NCBI GenBank assembly: GCA_006384855.1
Contig: VCJN01000578.1
Span: forward strand, 243,501-307,500
Origin: Tetraselmis striata
Taxonomy: Eukaryota > Chlorophyta > Chlorodendrophyceae > Chlorodendrales > Chlorodendraceae
Direction of reading: 5' to 3'
DNA: 64,000 nucleotides
Part shown: positions 52,573 to 63,940 of the stretch, one piece after another
Layout: each line of letters begins with the position of its first letter
How positions within the stretch are numbered: the stretch's first letter is position 1
Program-made: the position numbers and the translations under genes
Notes under the pieces: model-generated
The model's input: the letters and a program-made list of their open reading frames with translations, nothing else
What the model was told of the DNA's origin: nothing
The model's database searches: none

Positions 52573-52865
52573 CTGAATTTCCGTATAGCTTGTAAACGTA
52601 ATCGATCAAACTTATGCTGCCCAGCAATGCCGCGCAGCGCCCCGGCTCCGCTGATGCCCTGCGCACCCACCGCCCAAATAAACCTAGCCCCCTTTGCAAT
52701 CTGAATCCACGGCGGTTTTTAAACAGCCCCTGCTGGCAGTCTGCTGGGTACGAGGGATTGTAAAGAGAGGTGATACAGTTGGGACAGTCAAAGGGGTAAG
52801 GCTTGCCGGACTGTTACACAATCCTAAAATTACAGCACTTCTGCGTGCTGCTACTCGCTACTTAC

Positions 52866-53341
52866 CTTGTACTTTCCCCGCTATGGATAACTAGTACCTC
52901 CCACCTTGGCAAAGGGGGGAGGAGGTCGGGCAAGGCAGCAGGAGGCGTCACAAGATCGCCTCGTTTGAACTTAGGCACGTATGGTCGCCTACTCCATGTG
53001 TCCTCTTGAACCCGCCGAAGTTTTTCGAAGCTTGTGTGCTCTTGGAGGGGCAGCCACGCCTTTGACCACGCGCGGCTCACAGTCCTTCGAGCGAGCCATT
53101 CCTTTAGGGCGACAAACACTACGGGGCAGCTGTTAGCGGCCTTTTCCTGAATGTTCGCCCACACGTCCTCAGGTAGATCGTCCCACGGGCAGTGCAGCAC
53201 CTCGCCGGGTACGGGCGCGGGGGCTGACGTTTCCTCCACCGACTCGTCGGGTTCGGGTCCGGGGGCTGCCCCTTTCGCCACGGCCTGTGGCTACACTTCC
53301 GGGGCTGCATCCATCGCGCGCAGTTGGGCAGTACGAAACAT
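52866..53341 (-). CDS. F-box-like protein exon
   Basis: ATG 53341 (MFRTAQLRAMDAAPEV), in-frame TAG at 53293-53291, then PQAVAKGAAPGPEPDESVEE and an F-box-like segment: CPWDDLPEDVWANIQEKAAN .. VFVALKEWLARRTVSRAWSK (LPxxVWxxI..VSRxW). It ends RWEVLVIHSGES at a textbook donor AG|GTAAGT (52865), so the gene continues below 52865. If TAG is a true stop, the first usable initiation would be downstream. F-box proteins are substrate adaptors of SCF ubiquitin ligases; here only the motif supports that. Confidence 0.5.
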
Positions 53342-53934
53342 GTTGTTATGACCTACTACCCCACCGTCGGCAGCCATGACGTATAATCAGCCATTTGTCT
53401 GACTGTTTGGGCTTGAGCAGTAGACACGTGCAATCGATTTAGAAGCGGAGTACGCCAGATTACGCGACCATTCCCCGTTAAGGGTTAGCTACGGCCGATT
53501 TGCGGTTCTGTCGCAATTGTGTGTCAAATCTGTCCTTATGTAAACGCAACATACGGGATATATACGGGACATTAAGCGATGATTACACAGCAAGCCGGAG
53601 TGCGCCAACTGCGGAGCGCGATGATCATCTGGGTCTTGCGCGAGGTCTTCTGGGCGCGCGGCGCTGGACTTGGTGTTTTTTTAATAAAGCAGCAGCGCTG
53701 CGCCCGCCTGACGCACACTCGCACCCGCAGGCCGCACTCGCATACCGCACTCGCAGAGCGCGGTTAAGAACGTCTCCGCCGACGGTCCATCCCATACTCT
53801 CACTATGAGTTGGAGGCTCCAATCCACCCTGAAAGGTACACTGAGTCGGCGAGTGGCCGACATGACTGCGTGGGGGATTTGAATTGCACATGCGTTGACC
53901 GCCCCGTGCCGCGTTTTGCTGTTTGCTCCTGCAG
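53342..53934. other. Divergent intergenic region
   Basis: Lies between the minus-strand F-box-like gene and the plus-strand gene at 53.9 kb, so it should hold both promoters. No motif recognised. Confidence 0.4.
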
Positions 53935-54938
53935 CTAAGGACAAGGCGGTGCTGTCGGCTGCCTTTGACGAATGCTGGCCTCGCGACAATCAGACAGGGA
54001 TCCCTTACCCTCTGAAGAAGACGTACATGTTTCCCATCGCCGCGCCCCCGTACACCGAGCGGATCTGCTACACTACCTTCAACTACCGTGCTGGCTACAC
54101 AGCCGACAACGTCGTCTACGCCAAGGAGGCCGTCATTGTCGCGTTCCGAGAGTACACCCCCTGAGGAACTACCTCGCTCGGTACTACTTCCAGGATGAGG
54201 GCAAGGACGGCCAAGGAGGTAGGAAAAAGGGACCATTGCCGAGCGCGGACGGACTCGCGAAGGCCCTCGATCTTGCAGAGGCATGGCACCAGAGCGAGCT
54301 GGGGAGGTACTACCAAGCCGGCAAGTGCCCCCCTGCTAACGTGATGTTCAAGGGCGAGGAGGAGGTCTGCGAGGTGACGCCGCATTGGGAAGCCGCAGGT
54401 GAGTCGCGTTTGTTTCCGCACTTGTTCGATTACACAGCCACCGCCGCCACCACAAGCAATCAACACGCATACTGACTTTCGCAGTTGCTGTGTCAGACCC
54501 CCGTCCAGTCCCTACGTTCGGCGGTAATAAGCCGATCGTATCGAGTGTTCAGCGCAACAGATCGTGTCGCTGCCGCTGGCGGGCACCGCTGCGTTGCCAA
54601 AGCTCCACGGCTTGGTGGGCGTGCTGGCGCAGCAGCAGAAGAGGGCGGGCGGCATCATCAAGCACAACACCAACGCGGTCAAGAACCTGGCCGCCACGCA
54701 AGCCGTCCCCGGCGACAACGTCGACGAGGGCAGTAGCCCGGAGCCCCCGGCCAAGAAGGCCAAGCAGCCCGCCAAGCCGGCGGCTGGAGGGCTGGTCCAT
54801 GGCCGGGGTGGTGCCGGGGCCTGGGCGGGCGGTGGGGCGCTCGGGTCGCGGGCCGGCCGCCGGGCCGCCGTAGCCGCTGCGGCCACCCGCGAGCAGCAAG
54901 CCGGCCGCCGAGGCGGTCCCAGTCAAAACCGGATGTAA
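53935..54938 (+). CDS. Unknown protein, two frameshifts
   Basis: Acceptor CTGCAG at 53934; exon reads AKDKAVLSAAFDECWPRDNQ .. YAKEAVIVAFREYTP. One C missing in the run at 54157-54161 then separates it from LRNYLARYYFQDEGKDGQ .. VCEVTPHWEAA, which ends at donor AG|GTGAGT (about 54399). Acceptor CGCAG at 54483; the next exon reads VSDPRPVPTFGGNKPIVSSV. A second single-base loss near 54556 (AAC/CAG) precedes IVSLPLAGTAALPKLHGLVG, a Lys-rich NLS-like PPAKKAKQPAK and an Arg/Gly/Ala tail to TAA 54938. The regular aromatic-charged pattern suggests a folded domain; not recognised. Confidence 0.5.
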
Positions 54939-55892
54939 ATAATTTATTCCGCCCGCCCACTGCCGCGCGCCCGCCCACTGGCACTGCCGCGCGCGCGCTA
55001 TCGAGGATTAGGCCAGAGCGCATCGAGATTGTCGGGCTTCAAGGGGCAGATGTAAAAATAGTCTGCGTTGGATGCAGCGTCGCGAGGACGTGTGATATGC
55101 GCCTGATTCAGTTTATTACGAGTACGTCACGGAATGACGACATACAAGTGTCAAACTACTGGTAAGATTACAAGATAAATACGGGGTATTACATTATAAT
55201 TACGAGACATGCTGGGAGCCTAGTGAAACCGCGCAGCATGAGCCTACACTACGAACGAATTTCTCCGGCGGAATGCCTTCTCCGCTGATGACGCCCCGTT
55301 GTACGCAGCGCGTACACGCCGGCGTACGTCGCAGGTTCTGTGAAGGGTTACTTTGAGGGTGCCCCGCCAATACGCCAGGTAGCAACGTTGGCAAGGTTTG
55401 CATGACGGTACGGGGGGCGCACCTAGAATTGACATCATGGCGGCGACCTGCGCTCCCCGCAGATGACGCTACGTAATAAGTGACTGCGTAGACGTCGGCG
55501 TACACGTGGCTTACCCAACGGGTGTAAAAACTAAAAACGGGCGCCGTTATATATCTACATGTACGGCACAATAAACCTAAAAGTCTGTGCGTGGAGTCTC
55601 TTGGGAGTCGGGTCTAAGGCATTGCTGGCTGCTATTCGATAATGTCGAATACCGATGAAGCTAGAGCCGGCACCACAGACTGGCTGAACTACTGTGCCGC
55701 CGGGGCCACTTTGAGCAAACATTGTAACGTACTGTGTTTACATCTAAATTGAGTGTGGGCCAAGCCCCTCCCAAAAACGGCCGAATTGTACTTTTTGAGA
55801 CATGGCACGGTGTGCGTGTAGAAACTACGGCGGTAGAGCGGTCTACCGGTACAGCACATCCAGTGCGTCCTCGCCCGACTCTACATCCCGCA
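54939..55892. other. No clear gene
   Basis: Two CCGCGCGC(G)CCCGCCCACTG repeats at 54950-54990, otherwise nothing. Minus-strand ORFs here lack protein-like character. Confidence 0.4.
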
Positions 55893-56690
55893 TTATAAAA
55901 TCTGTGGGCTTCCGTGGCGATTGAAGCGGGGGCGGTGCTCGACCGGGAGTGCTCGAGAGTCGGCGACTTGACCCTTGAGGCGAGCGGGCTGCGCCTAACG
56001 GACCGCTCGCGGCCGCCAGATTTGACGCTGGCGGGGTAGGGGGGCCCGGCGTGCGATCACATGATCGATTTTGCGTGCGTGCCCTCCACGACACCCACTT
56101 GGGGCAGCGAACCCCGCTGGTGCACCCCGGGAATCGCGGCGACCGAGGCGGAGCACAACAAGCTGGCGGCGGACCGAACGTCTTCCGCCCCGGTGCAGAG
56201 TGTTCACCGGTACTACCCTTTTGTGGTTGAGGACCACGGCGCCTCGGAAAATCTGCTTTGACGGTAGCCTACATCTTTATGGTGTTGCTTGTTGTGCGAA
56301 ACTTCCTTGGGCGCCGGGGTCCTTCCGCCCCGACTTCATGCTTCCTTCGTGGTCAGTCCGTCCAGGCTCTTCGGAACTTTGTCGCCCGCCAGCCCGGCGC
56401 CGAGTTCCGCCATGATCACCTGTCGCACACACGGCGGAGGTTGGTGTGTTGCAGCGAGTCTATGCTTGCGTGCATGGTACCTTAGGCGGCATTTTCTTTG
56501 CGGCAGCCGGAATGCAGGCGGCCAAGTATGATGCGTGCGCCCGTGCTCATTCCGCACCCTCTTGACCTCTTCTGTTGCTACTTCCAGCCACCTCGCAGTT
56601 GTTGTAGTGGGCGTTTCCTATTGCCTTTTCGGGTGACTTCCTGACCGCCTTTTGAAGCTAGCTCATGTAATTATACATCCCGTGTCATAT
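55893..56690 (+). mobile_element. 5'-truncated LINE-like copy 2
   Basis: About 80 percent identical to 36435-37177. Frame: LRLTDRSRPPDLTLAG, TAG where copy 1 has TGG, then ACDHMIDFACVPSTTPTWGS .. ATEAEHNKLAADRTSSAPVQ .. VHRYYPFVVEDHG, and shifted frames after that (VAYIFMVLLVVRNFLG, RGQSVQALRNFVARQP). The 3' end GCTAGCTCATGTAA matches the 19-kb remnant. Inactive. Confidence 0.65.
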
Positions 56691-57348
56691 CCCTTGACAG
56701 GCCCAAGGATTAATCCTTACGTACCACGTAGGTACCGACCATCTACAATTCTCATCTGCTAGATATGTACAGAAATGTATGTTTACATAAATGCAACTAT
56801 CTGTCGCCTACCCGGGCTTTCCGTAACTGGATTGCTGCCTAAACGGCCGTCGTAGAGACGCTGCAAGGGTTTCACTGGTGCCAGTCCTGTCCCGGGGGCG
56901 GAAAAAAACTATCTATGGACACTATCCTTACGGGTCCCCGTACAAATATACTACTAAGGGACAGGCGGGGGGGGGGGGGGGGGGCTTCTCCGCCGGCCAC
57001 TGCGCGCCTGCCCGCCACTTGCGCATGTCTCGGGTCTGCGGCATTGCGGCATGTGCCCCTCGAAGGTAGTCCCTTGCGTCCCGTGACAGAAGCAGGTGCC
57101 ACCCACACCTGCCAGCGCACGCACGCAGCGCACGCTAGCTTGCCTATCCTGAATTCTGATCGCCCTGGGCGAGCTTTCTGGCGGGTGTTGTGCGCCACAC
57201 CCGACGGAGCCGGCAGCTGACAGCCACTTCTGGCGGTCCTATCGCGGAGTGGAGGCGGCGGCGGTAGGCGCAACTGCGGCGACATCCCCAGCCGTTGCAG
57301 CGCCGCAAAGTCCATAAGCCCCTGTTCACACGCGACAACTAGGCGACC
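56691..57348. other. Intergenic, upstream of the seven-exon gene
   Basis: Contains an 18-base G run (56967-56984). Should hold the promoter of the next gene; no motif recognised. Confidence 0.4.
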
Positions 57349-57436
57349 ATGGGCGACGCCGGTAACTTCAAGGTGGGCACAGTTGTGAGGGTGGATTTTT
57401 CCGTTACAGCCCTGCGACGAGTAGACATCCCCCCCT

Positions 57437-57467
<31 letters not shown>

Positions 57468-60400
57468 CCATGTGTTACCCACGAAAAACACACTTTCACC
57501 ACTCCGGCGGCGCTGTGCACACCAGGGCGTCATGCTCTGCGATCGACCCATGGACCCGCCTCGTGCGGGCGTGCCTGTGAGCCACGGAAAGTCGTGGATG
57601 CCGGCGTCCGGGAACGCGGACCGCTCCGTGGGGCTGCCACCCGGGCCCAGGGTGCGCGCAATGCCCTCCAAAAACTTTCCAACCCACCCCCGCACATCTA
57701 CCCGATGATTTCTGCGGCTATTATCATTGCATGCGCATGACAGTGCTCTACACGGGCACCAGCTATGCCATGTCATAGAACGAAAGGTGTACGCCATGCG
57801 CAGAGGCTAATGAAGCAGGCCCCATCCGCATGACCTTGGTGGACTTTCCGTCTCTCTATCCTCTTGTGCTGCCTGCTCGCCTACCCTACCTGCGCGCCAG
57901 CCCGCAGCGCCGAATGCGCCTGCCGCCTCCCGTGTCAATCCACTAGGTGGCGCGGCCCACCAAGGAAAAGGGGAAATCCACCGTGATGGACAAGCACAAA
58001 AGGACGCTGCACAAGATGCAGAAGGAACGGGCAAAGGAGACGGCCGCGGTAAAGGTGCGCTGCGGGGAGACGGGGCGGGGACAGGCCAGGAGCCCCTGCA
58101 TGTTTGTCTCATGGCGCAGCGGCTGGCTCACCTTTGCACTGGCTTGCGCGGGGCCCTCGCCGCGTGCAGGACTTGGAGGCGGAGACGGAAGAGCGCATGA
58201 AGACGGTGGCGGAGTTTGGCACGGCGCTGAGGACAGCCATCCTTGATGGCAAGGTGCGGGGTGGCGCCGCATCCCCCTCCCCCCCCCCGGGGGCTGCGAG
58301 CGGCTCCTCTGCGCGGCGACGCTGAGGTGCTGGCACGTGTGTGGCGCAGGACGTGTCCAAGACGTGGTCCCCGGTCAAGCAGGCGGGGGAGGTGAAGCGC
58401 GTGCAGGAGGAGATCACGCTGGAACGCACTGCCCTGGGCGCGCTGGCCACCAGTAGCGGCGCGCACTTCTCGCCCAACTCCACCAGGCGCTCCGCTGTGA
58501 CGGTCGGCTCGCTGGACAGCTCGCCGGAGGGTGCGGATGCGTTCGAGAACTCGTTTCGTCGCATGGTGCTCCTCCCCCCCCATTTCCGGGTCTGTGTCCC
58601 CGCCTCCTGGGCATCCCACCATGACACAATGCATTTCAACATGCGCCGTCACCTCACACAACGAGTTTCCTGGAGAACAACGTGGGCAGCGTACCATGAA
58701 CGTACTTTTTGATTTTAATAAGGCGTGAGATGCAGAAGATTTCAGTAAGGCGTTTGCATACACGTGATGCATGCGGGCATGTACATACAGGCTACAGTAC
58801 GTGTATCACCGCTATGAGTGTTGACGCGCCCATACAAACCCCATACAAAGCCTCTAATTGGGCGTGCATGCAACCCGTAGAAACATTCCCTACCACTTTA
58901 GTTGCGCCAACATTCGACATCCCGCAGGCAGGGCGAGATACTAGTCGCAGTGTTCTTATGACCGCGATGGCACCCTTACACGGGGCACGGGTGCTGATGG
59001 CGGGTCCCTTGGTTTGCTGCGGCACAGCCCAAGTCCAGGGTGCCGGACGACTTTGTGGCGGGCGACCTGGACCAGGAGATGGAGGACCTTGTAAGCAGCG
59101 CGCTGGCGGAGCGCACCGCGGCGCCCGCGGCGCCCGCAGCGCCCGCAGCGCCCGCGGCGGCGGCGCAGGTGCTCACTGTGGCGGCCGGCAGGGAGGCTGT
59201 GGCGGATGCGGCGGCCGCGCCGGGCAAGGCCAAGGGCGGGAAGGCCAAGGGCGGCCTGCCGGCCTGGGCGCTGTCCAGCGGGGCGGCTGAGGAGGTGGAG
59301 GAGGAAGAGGAGGAGGAGCTGCTGTCGTTTGTGGACTCCCTTGACTACGACAACTACATCGACGGGATCGATGACCCGGACGTGAAGGTGCCGCACTGCC
59401 CCCCCCCCCCCCCCCCCTCCCGCCCTCCTCCCCTTCTTCCCATGTCAGCCCTCGCTTGTACACTTATGATGACTTTAGGAAGTGAACGTTTTACCGTCAA
59501 TGATGGCGATGATCATTGCAATGATGCGCATTCCCTCGACGCCATCGCCATCGCCGTCATCTGGATCATCACAAATGCTGCAATTGCTGTGCCGGACAGC
59601 ATCCCGCCTTGAATGTCGATATTCATTATTGAGTTTTGGACAACCACATCATGTCGGTATTACGCATCAACAGCCCCTGGGATGACATGGGGGGCTATCT
59701 AGTTCGCTGATGAGCGCCTTCGGTTGTGCCAGATAATGATGCAGGAGCTGCGCAAGGGCGAGGGCGTGATGTCGGACGCGGAGGAGAAGGCATGGAAGAA
59801 GGACTTTGTGACGGTGCTGAACCACCTGGCGATGAAGGAGGCCAAGGGGGAGTCGCTGGCGGAGAAGGCGGCGTCGCTGGCGGGGCTGAGCGATGGCGGC
59901 ATGAGTACCGTCAGCCGCATGACGGAGTCCATGCGCCAGAAGATGATGGCGGCCAGCGAGACGCGCTCCGCCATTGCGGCGGGCGAGGTCAAAAAGGCGC
60001 AGGACGGAGCCTGGGACGCGTCCACCGTGGCCGGCGACGTGAGTGGCCCCCTCCCCACACGAATATATGCATGTACAGATATGGGTACATTTATATGGGT
60101 TTGGTGTTAGTCCATACATATATGTACATATACATATGCATATATATGTATATGTACATGTATAGCTACAGGTAAAGTACATGTATGGGTATGGGTATAG
60201 GTATGTGTGTGGGTGTAGGTGTTGTATTAAATAATGAAGGTTTCACTATATATTATATAAAGGTAAACGCAGAGGTGAATGTGTATATAGGTATATCTAG
60301 ATTTTCTTCTGCAGCACACCAAAACAAATCCCATATCTGACAAAGAAATCCGCCCTTCTGCTCCTGTCGTACCCACCAGGACACCGGCCGCTTTGAGAAG

Positions 60401-60532
60401 GTGGAGAAGTCCAAGGAGGCGGCGGACCTGCTGTGGGAGAACCCCGACATGAAGGGCGTGCACTCCATTGCCAGCGCGCGGCAGCTGCTGGAGTCCGCAG
60501 GCGGGAAGCAGGGCGACGAGGCACAGCGGTAG
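57349..60532 (+). CDS. 416-aa coiled-coil protein, seven exons
   Basis: Exons 57349-57372, 57947-58054, 58170-58253, 58350-58565, 59028-59387, 59733-60038 and 60380-60532. Every exon is a multiple of three, so all six introns are phase 0, with GTGxGN..CAG/TAG borders. The product begins MGDAGNFK; then come basic coiled coil (KHKRTLHKMQKERAKETAAV), DLEAETEERMKTVAEFGTAL, an Ala-rich linker, and an acidic core LPAWALSSGAAEEV .. ELLSFVDSLDYDNYIDGIDD. IMMQELRKGEGVMSDAEEKA .. GLSDGGMSTVSRMTESMRQK and DTGRFEKVEKSKEAADLLWE follow, to TAG 60532. No frameshift or internal stop. The acidic FVDSLDYDNYI box recalls conserved flagella-associated proteins, but I cannot name it with confidence. The best-formed host gene in the window. 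Confidence 0.8.
57427..57464 (+). repeat. Long C run in intron 1
   Basis: A run of C interrupted by one T, more than 30 bases, in the 574-bp first intron of the seven-exon gene. One of many such runs; the gene also has C runs in introns 3 and 5 (58271-58288, 59400-59417). Confidence 0.85.
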
Positions 60533-61442
60533 ACCGCGCATAGATGTTTGGGAACGGGGCTGCCCAGCGCGCTCATGCACGGAGCATGGCGGCACATTTG
60601 CCCTACTGACCAAAACCAAAACATAGCATCGTGTAAGCCCAACAGCACAACCATTCCTTCTATTTGCTTGCCGACTTGCGAGGACAGCAGCCTGCATGAA
60701 GAGCGGTGATGGTGTATGGAGAGAGCTCCTTGATGCTTGCCTGCCCGGACCAATGTGCAGCATAGCGGTGATTCTGCATGCGCGGTGCAGGTATCTAGAA
60801 TGTGCGAAGAAGCCGCCCGCGCTGCGCTTGCAGGGCGCCCCCCCTGCAGGGGGGCAGGGAGAGGGAGGCGGGAGGTGTCGCCGGTGTCGCCGGAGTTTTT
60901 GTTTATACAATAACTCGTTGTCACCCACGGAGAGATTCCTTGTGGAATCGTGTATTTAAAGCAGTCAAATAAGCGCGCGGCGCGCGCTCGTCATCGCATG
61001 ATCGATGCCGCGGTACCACTGGTACCCTGTAGTTTCGCGCCGAGGTTGAGGCACGTCGACGGAAATATGGGCGGTCGTGCACCACCAGGAGCCCGGCCAA
61101 CAATCCGATACTAGGGCCCTGCTCATCCACTTGGGGCGGGGCGGGGCGCTGCCGGAGGCCTCTGTTCCTTTGTTCCGCGCCCCCTCTTATTGCTATTATG
61201 ACAGCAGCGCAAGCAAAAGTCATTTTGCCGCGGCCTCGCCCACGCGACGAAAGGTCGAGCAGTGCTTCAACAGTCACATCACACACAGGAACGGAATGCT
61301 CCCTGAACACCAGCATGCCCTGCAAATTTCAAGGCAAACATCACGCTACCAGCAGTCGCCGGGCGTGCCATACCGCCCTGTCGATGGCAGACTGGCAATG
61401 CAGCTATAGTATTACTGACTAGGTCACTTCGATAGTCTAGGT
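60533..61442. other. Downstream region, no clear gene
   Basis: 3' flank of the seven-exon gene. Small GGTACCACTGGTACC palindrome at 61011-61025. Nothing else supportable. Confidence 0.4.
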
Positions 61443-62802
61443 ATGCGCTGTGAGCAGGTGAGCCTCATTCACGTGCTGCGCGCGCCTGAGCTCGGTGCCG
61501 GGAGCTCGGGGCACGCAGTGGACGAGCACGGCGCTCGGAGCCCGGAGCTCGGGGCACGCTTGTCGCGGAGAGCCTCAGCGCTTGTGTCATTTCTTTATTT
61601 CCAGCAACCCATCGCCTCACCCTCCGCCTCTGCACTCATGCACACACAAGAGCCGACGTCAATTTCCGCGCTCCAGACCCAGGGATTCAGGGTGCACTTC
61701 GTCAAGAAGCTGGGATGGGTGCGCGTTCATCGGAACACCTAGGCGGTGAAGCATCTGCAGGCAATGAAAACCAGATACGGTGAGACACATGCGGCGCGGC
61801 TTGGGCGCCACTGCTATGCCTCACTGCCTCGCCCCTCATCGCCCTGACGACACCCTACAAGGCCACAATCCAATCCAATATGCTGCTCCGACCAGCAGCT
61901 TCGCTGGAGTAGTCATGATTTGTTTTTTCAAGCGTTTTACTCTTGTTTTCTGGCGTTATTGCTGCACGCAGCGACTTCCGAGAGGAAGTCGGCGACTCTA
62001 CCAGCGGCTCGCCCCAGAGCTCCGTAGCAGGCATGTCGCCGCAGCAGTACGCCCGCATGTTCGCCGCGTGGGAGCTGTACCCCCCGGATTTCCCGCCCTT
62101 GCGTGGGGTCCGCGGCCGGTTTGTCCGCGGCGTGAAACCTGAGCATTTCGAGAAGCTGTCCGACGAGCCAGGCAAGAAGTTCTCGTGGATCTGCTTGCCG
62201 GGGATATTGCAGCCCCTCCTCGGGCTGAGACCGTGCGAGGCCATATTGCGGCACGTCGCCTTCTCGACAAGCTGGTTGCGGGAGCGGCTGTCCGATGGGA
62301 CGTCGCACAATCTCGTCCTCTTCCCCGAGGAGGCGACGCTGCCCCCGACGTGGCCTTAATGGCCTCGATTCGGGAGATGTTGGGGAGGACGCGCACGCAG
62401 CCCTGGCCCCACACCTCGCCGCAATGGAGAGAACGCCATGGCCCGAGATCGACGATCCCAGCAAGCGCTTCCGCACTGTTTCTCACCTCCCGGTGGCCGA
62501 CAAGTATGGGGACCATGCGGCGGGTATACCGCCACACCCGGACTTCACCTCCGCATCGCGGATGCTCCGGTGCCGACCCGACGTCACGTTGGCGGACGCG
62601 CGCGCAATATTTCGACCACAGCATTGGGTGCAACCACCACTTCCTGGGAGCGGGGCGCAGCCCGAAGGACCAGCCAGAGACGTACACGCTCAATCGCTCA
62701 CTGGCAGATACCTCAGGGGTGGTGGTGCTTGAGATGGAAGTGACCGAGGCGGATGTAGACCGGGAGGAGATGCACGGGAGGACGGACAAGGCTGGACAAT
62801 AG
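61443..62802 (+). pseudogene. Unknown gene with TAG and frameshifts
   Basis: ATG 61443 (MRCEQ|GTGAGC) may be a first exon. Exon about 61605-61779 follows acceptor TTCCAG: ALQTQGFRVHFVKKLGWVRV .. HRNT, TAG at 61740-61742, AVKHLQAMKTRY, donor GTGAGA. After acceptor CGCAG (61971): SDFREEVGDSTSGSPQSSVA .. QYARMFAAWELYPPDFPPLR .. KPEHFEKLSDEPGKKFSW. Then frame changes near 62184 (DLLAGDIAAPPRAETVRGHI ..), about 62370 (EDAHAALAPHLAAMERTPWP .. HLPVADKYGDHAAGIPPHPD) and about 62605 (FDHSIGCNHHFLGAGRSPKD .. REEMHGRTDKAGQ to TAG). Either decayed or needing base corrections. No family recognised; all pieces are on one strand and contiguous. Confidence 0.5.
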
Positions 62803-63940
62803 CAGGCCATAAAAACACGAACAATATTTCAAAAACATAATGAATAATATCAATAAATAACTCGTAGCTGCAGAAACGACCGATATAGCAATAATCAGTC
62901 GAAATTCAACGCCGGAAAAACATGAATAAGAGATAGTGTCGGTGCAATGTGAGCTTGCCAGTGCTAGATGGGCAGGGCAAGCTACTACGGACAGCGGGAA
63001 CTGCGGGAGTAGACTGAACTACACAGAACTGCGAGATTGACGAGCATCTCGGGTTTAAAAGTGGTCGTCCCGGTAGGCACGGGCCTAGACCCTGGGCAGC
63101 TCTGCTGCACGAAACCGGAATTTTAACTCAGTCCTAGAGTACTGCAGGAAACTCGAGAGTTGTTTGTGGACTGCTGTAGAGCCCCCGTTAGCGACTATAT
63201 CTGCTGCGCATGCTGTTGCTGCTATAGGTATATGTACATACTACTGCTGCTGCTGCGCGCTGACAAGCTGATTATAAGTATTGGTATTATAAATGATGCG
63301 CCACCTACTACTATTAATATCTGTGTATACTATGTCTACTGCGCTAATATATGCTGCCAATATGATGTGACGACGACGATGTTCATCATTGTCGCCGTCG
63401 CGCATGGATGAATCGTTGCTCGCATATCTCAGCTTCATCTTTTAGAAAGGTAGAACAGCACCCCGGCAACAAGTAAATTTCGGGAGCGACTCGAAACCCC
63501 GCTTGTGCACACCATGGCTTACAAGTTCACACTGCCAGTTTCTCAGCCAGCGGCGCCTCCCGCTTGTGGCGGATGCAGCGGCGGAGGATTCTGGGCGGAA
63601 AGAAATAGTGTATATGTGTCATTGAAAGCAGCGACCCCGATACACAAATCACAATGGTCCATAAATGCCTCAGTCCATATCACAAACAACCAGCCAAAAG
63701 GCACCCCGGAACTCAATATTCACATACATCAGCTAACAAGTTTCACTACAGATGCATTAAATTGTTACAGGCTATCGTACAGTCTGCTCCACGCCGCACT
63801 GAGCCGCGGGGCGGGCCGACTCGCCTACCTGGCGTGCTACATCACGAGCCCGGCTGCTGCATGCGGTACTAAAGGGGAGGTGGGGGCAATGTGGTACATC
63901 AATGCGGTGAAGGGGGGGAAGGGGGAGGAGGGGGTAATGG
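62803..63940. other. Intergenic region
   Basis: AT-rich with CTGCTGCTG and ACGACGACG microsatellites near 63243 and 63371. Purine-rich GGGGGAAGGGGGAGGAGGGG at 63913-63934 just past the stop of the edge gene. No gene seen. Confidence 0.45.
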
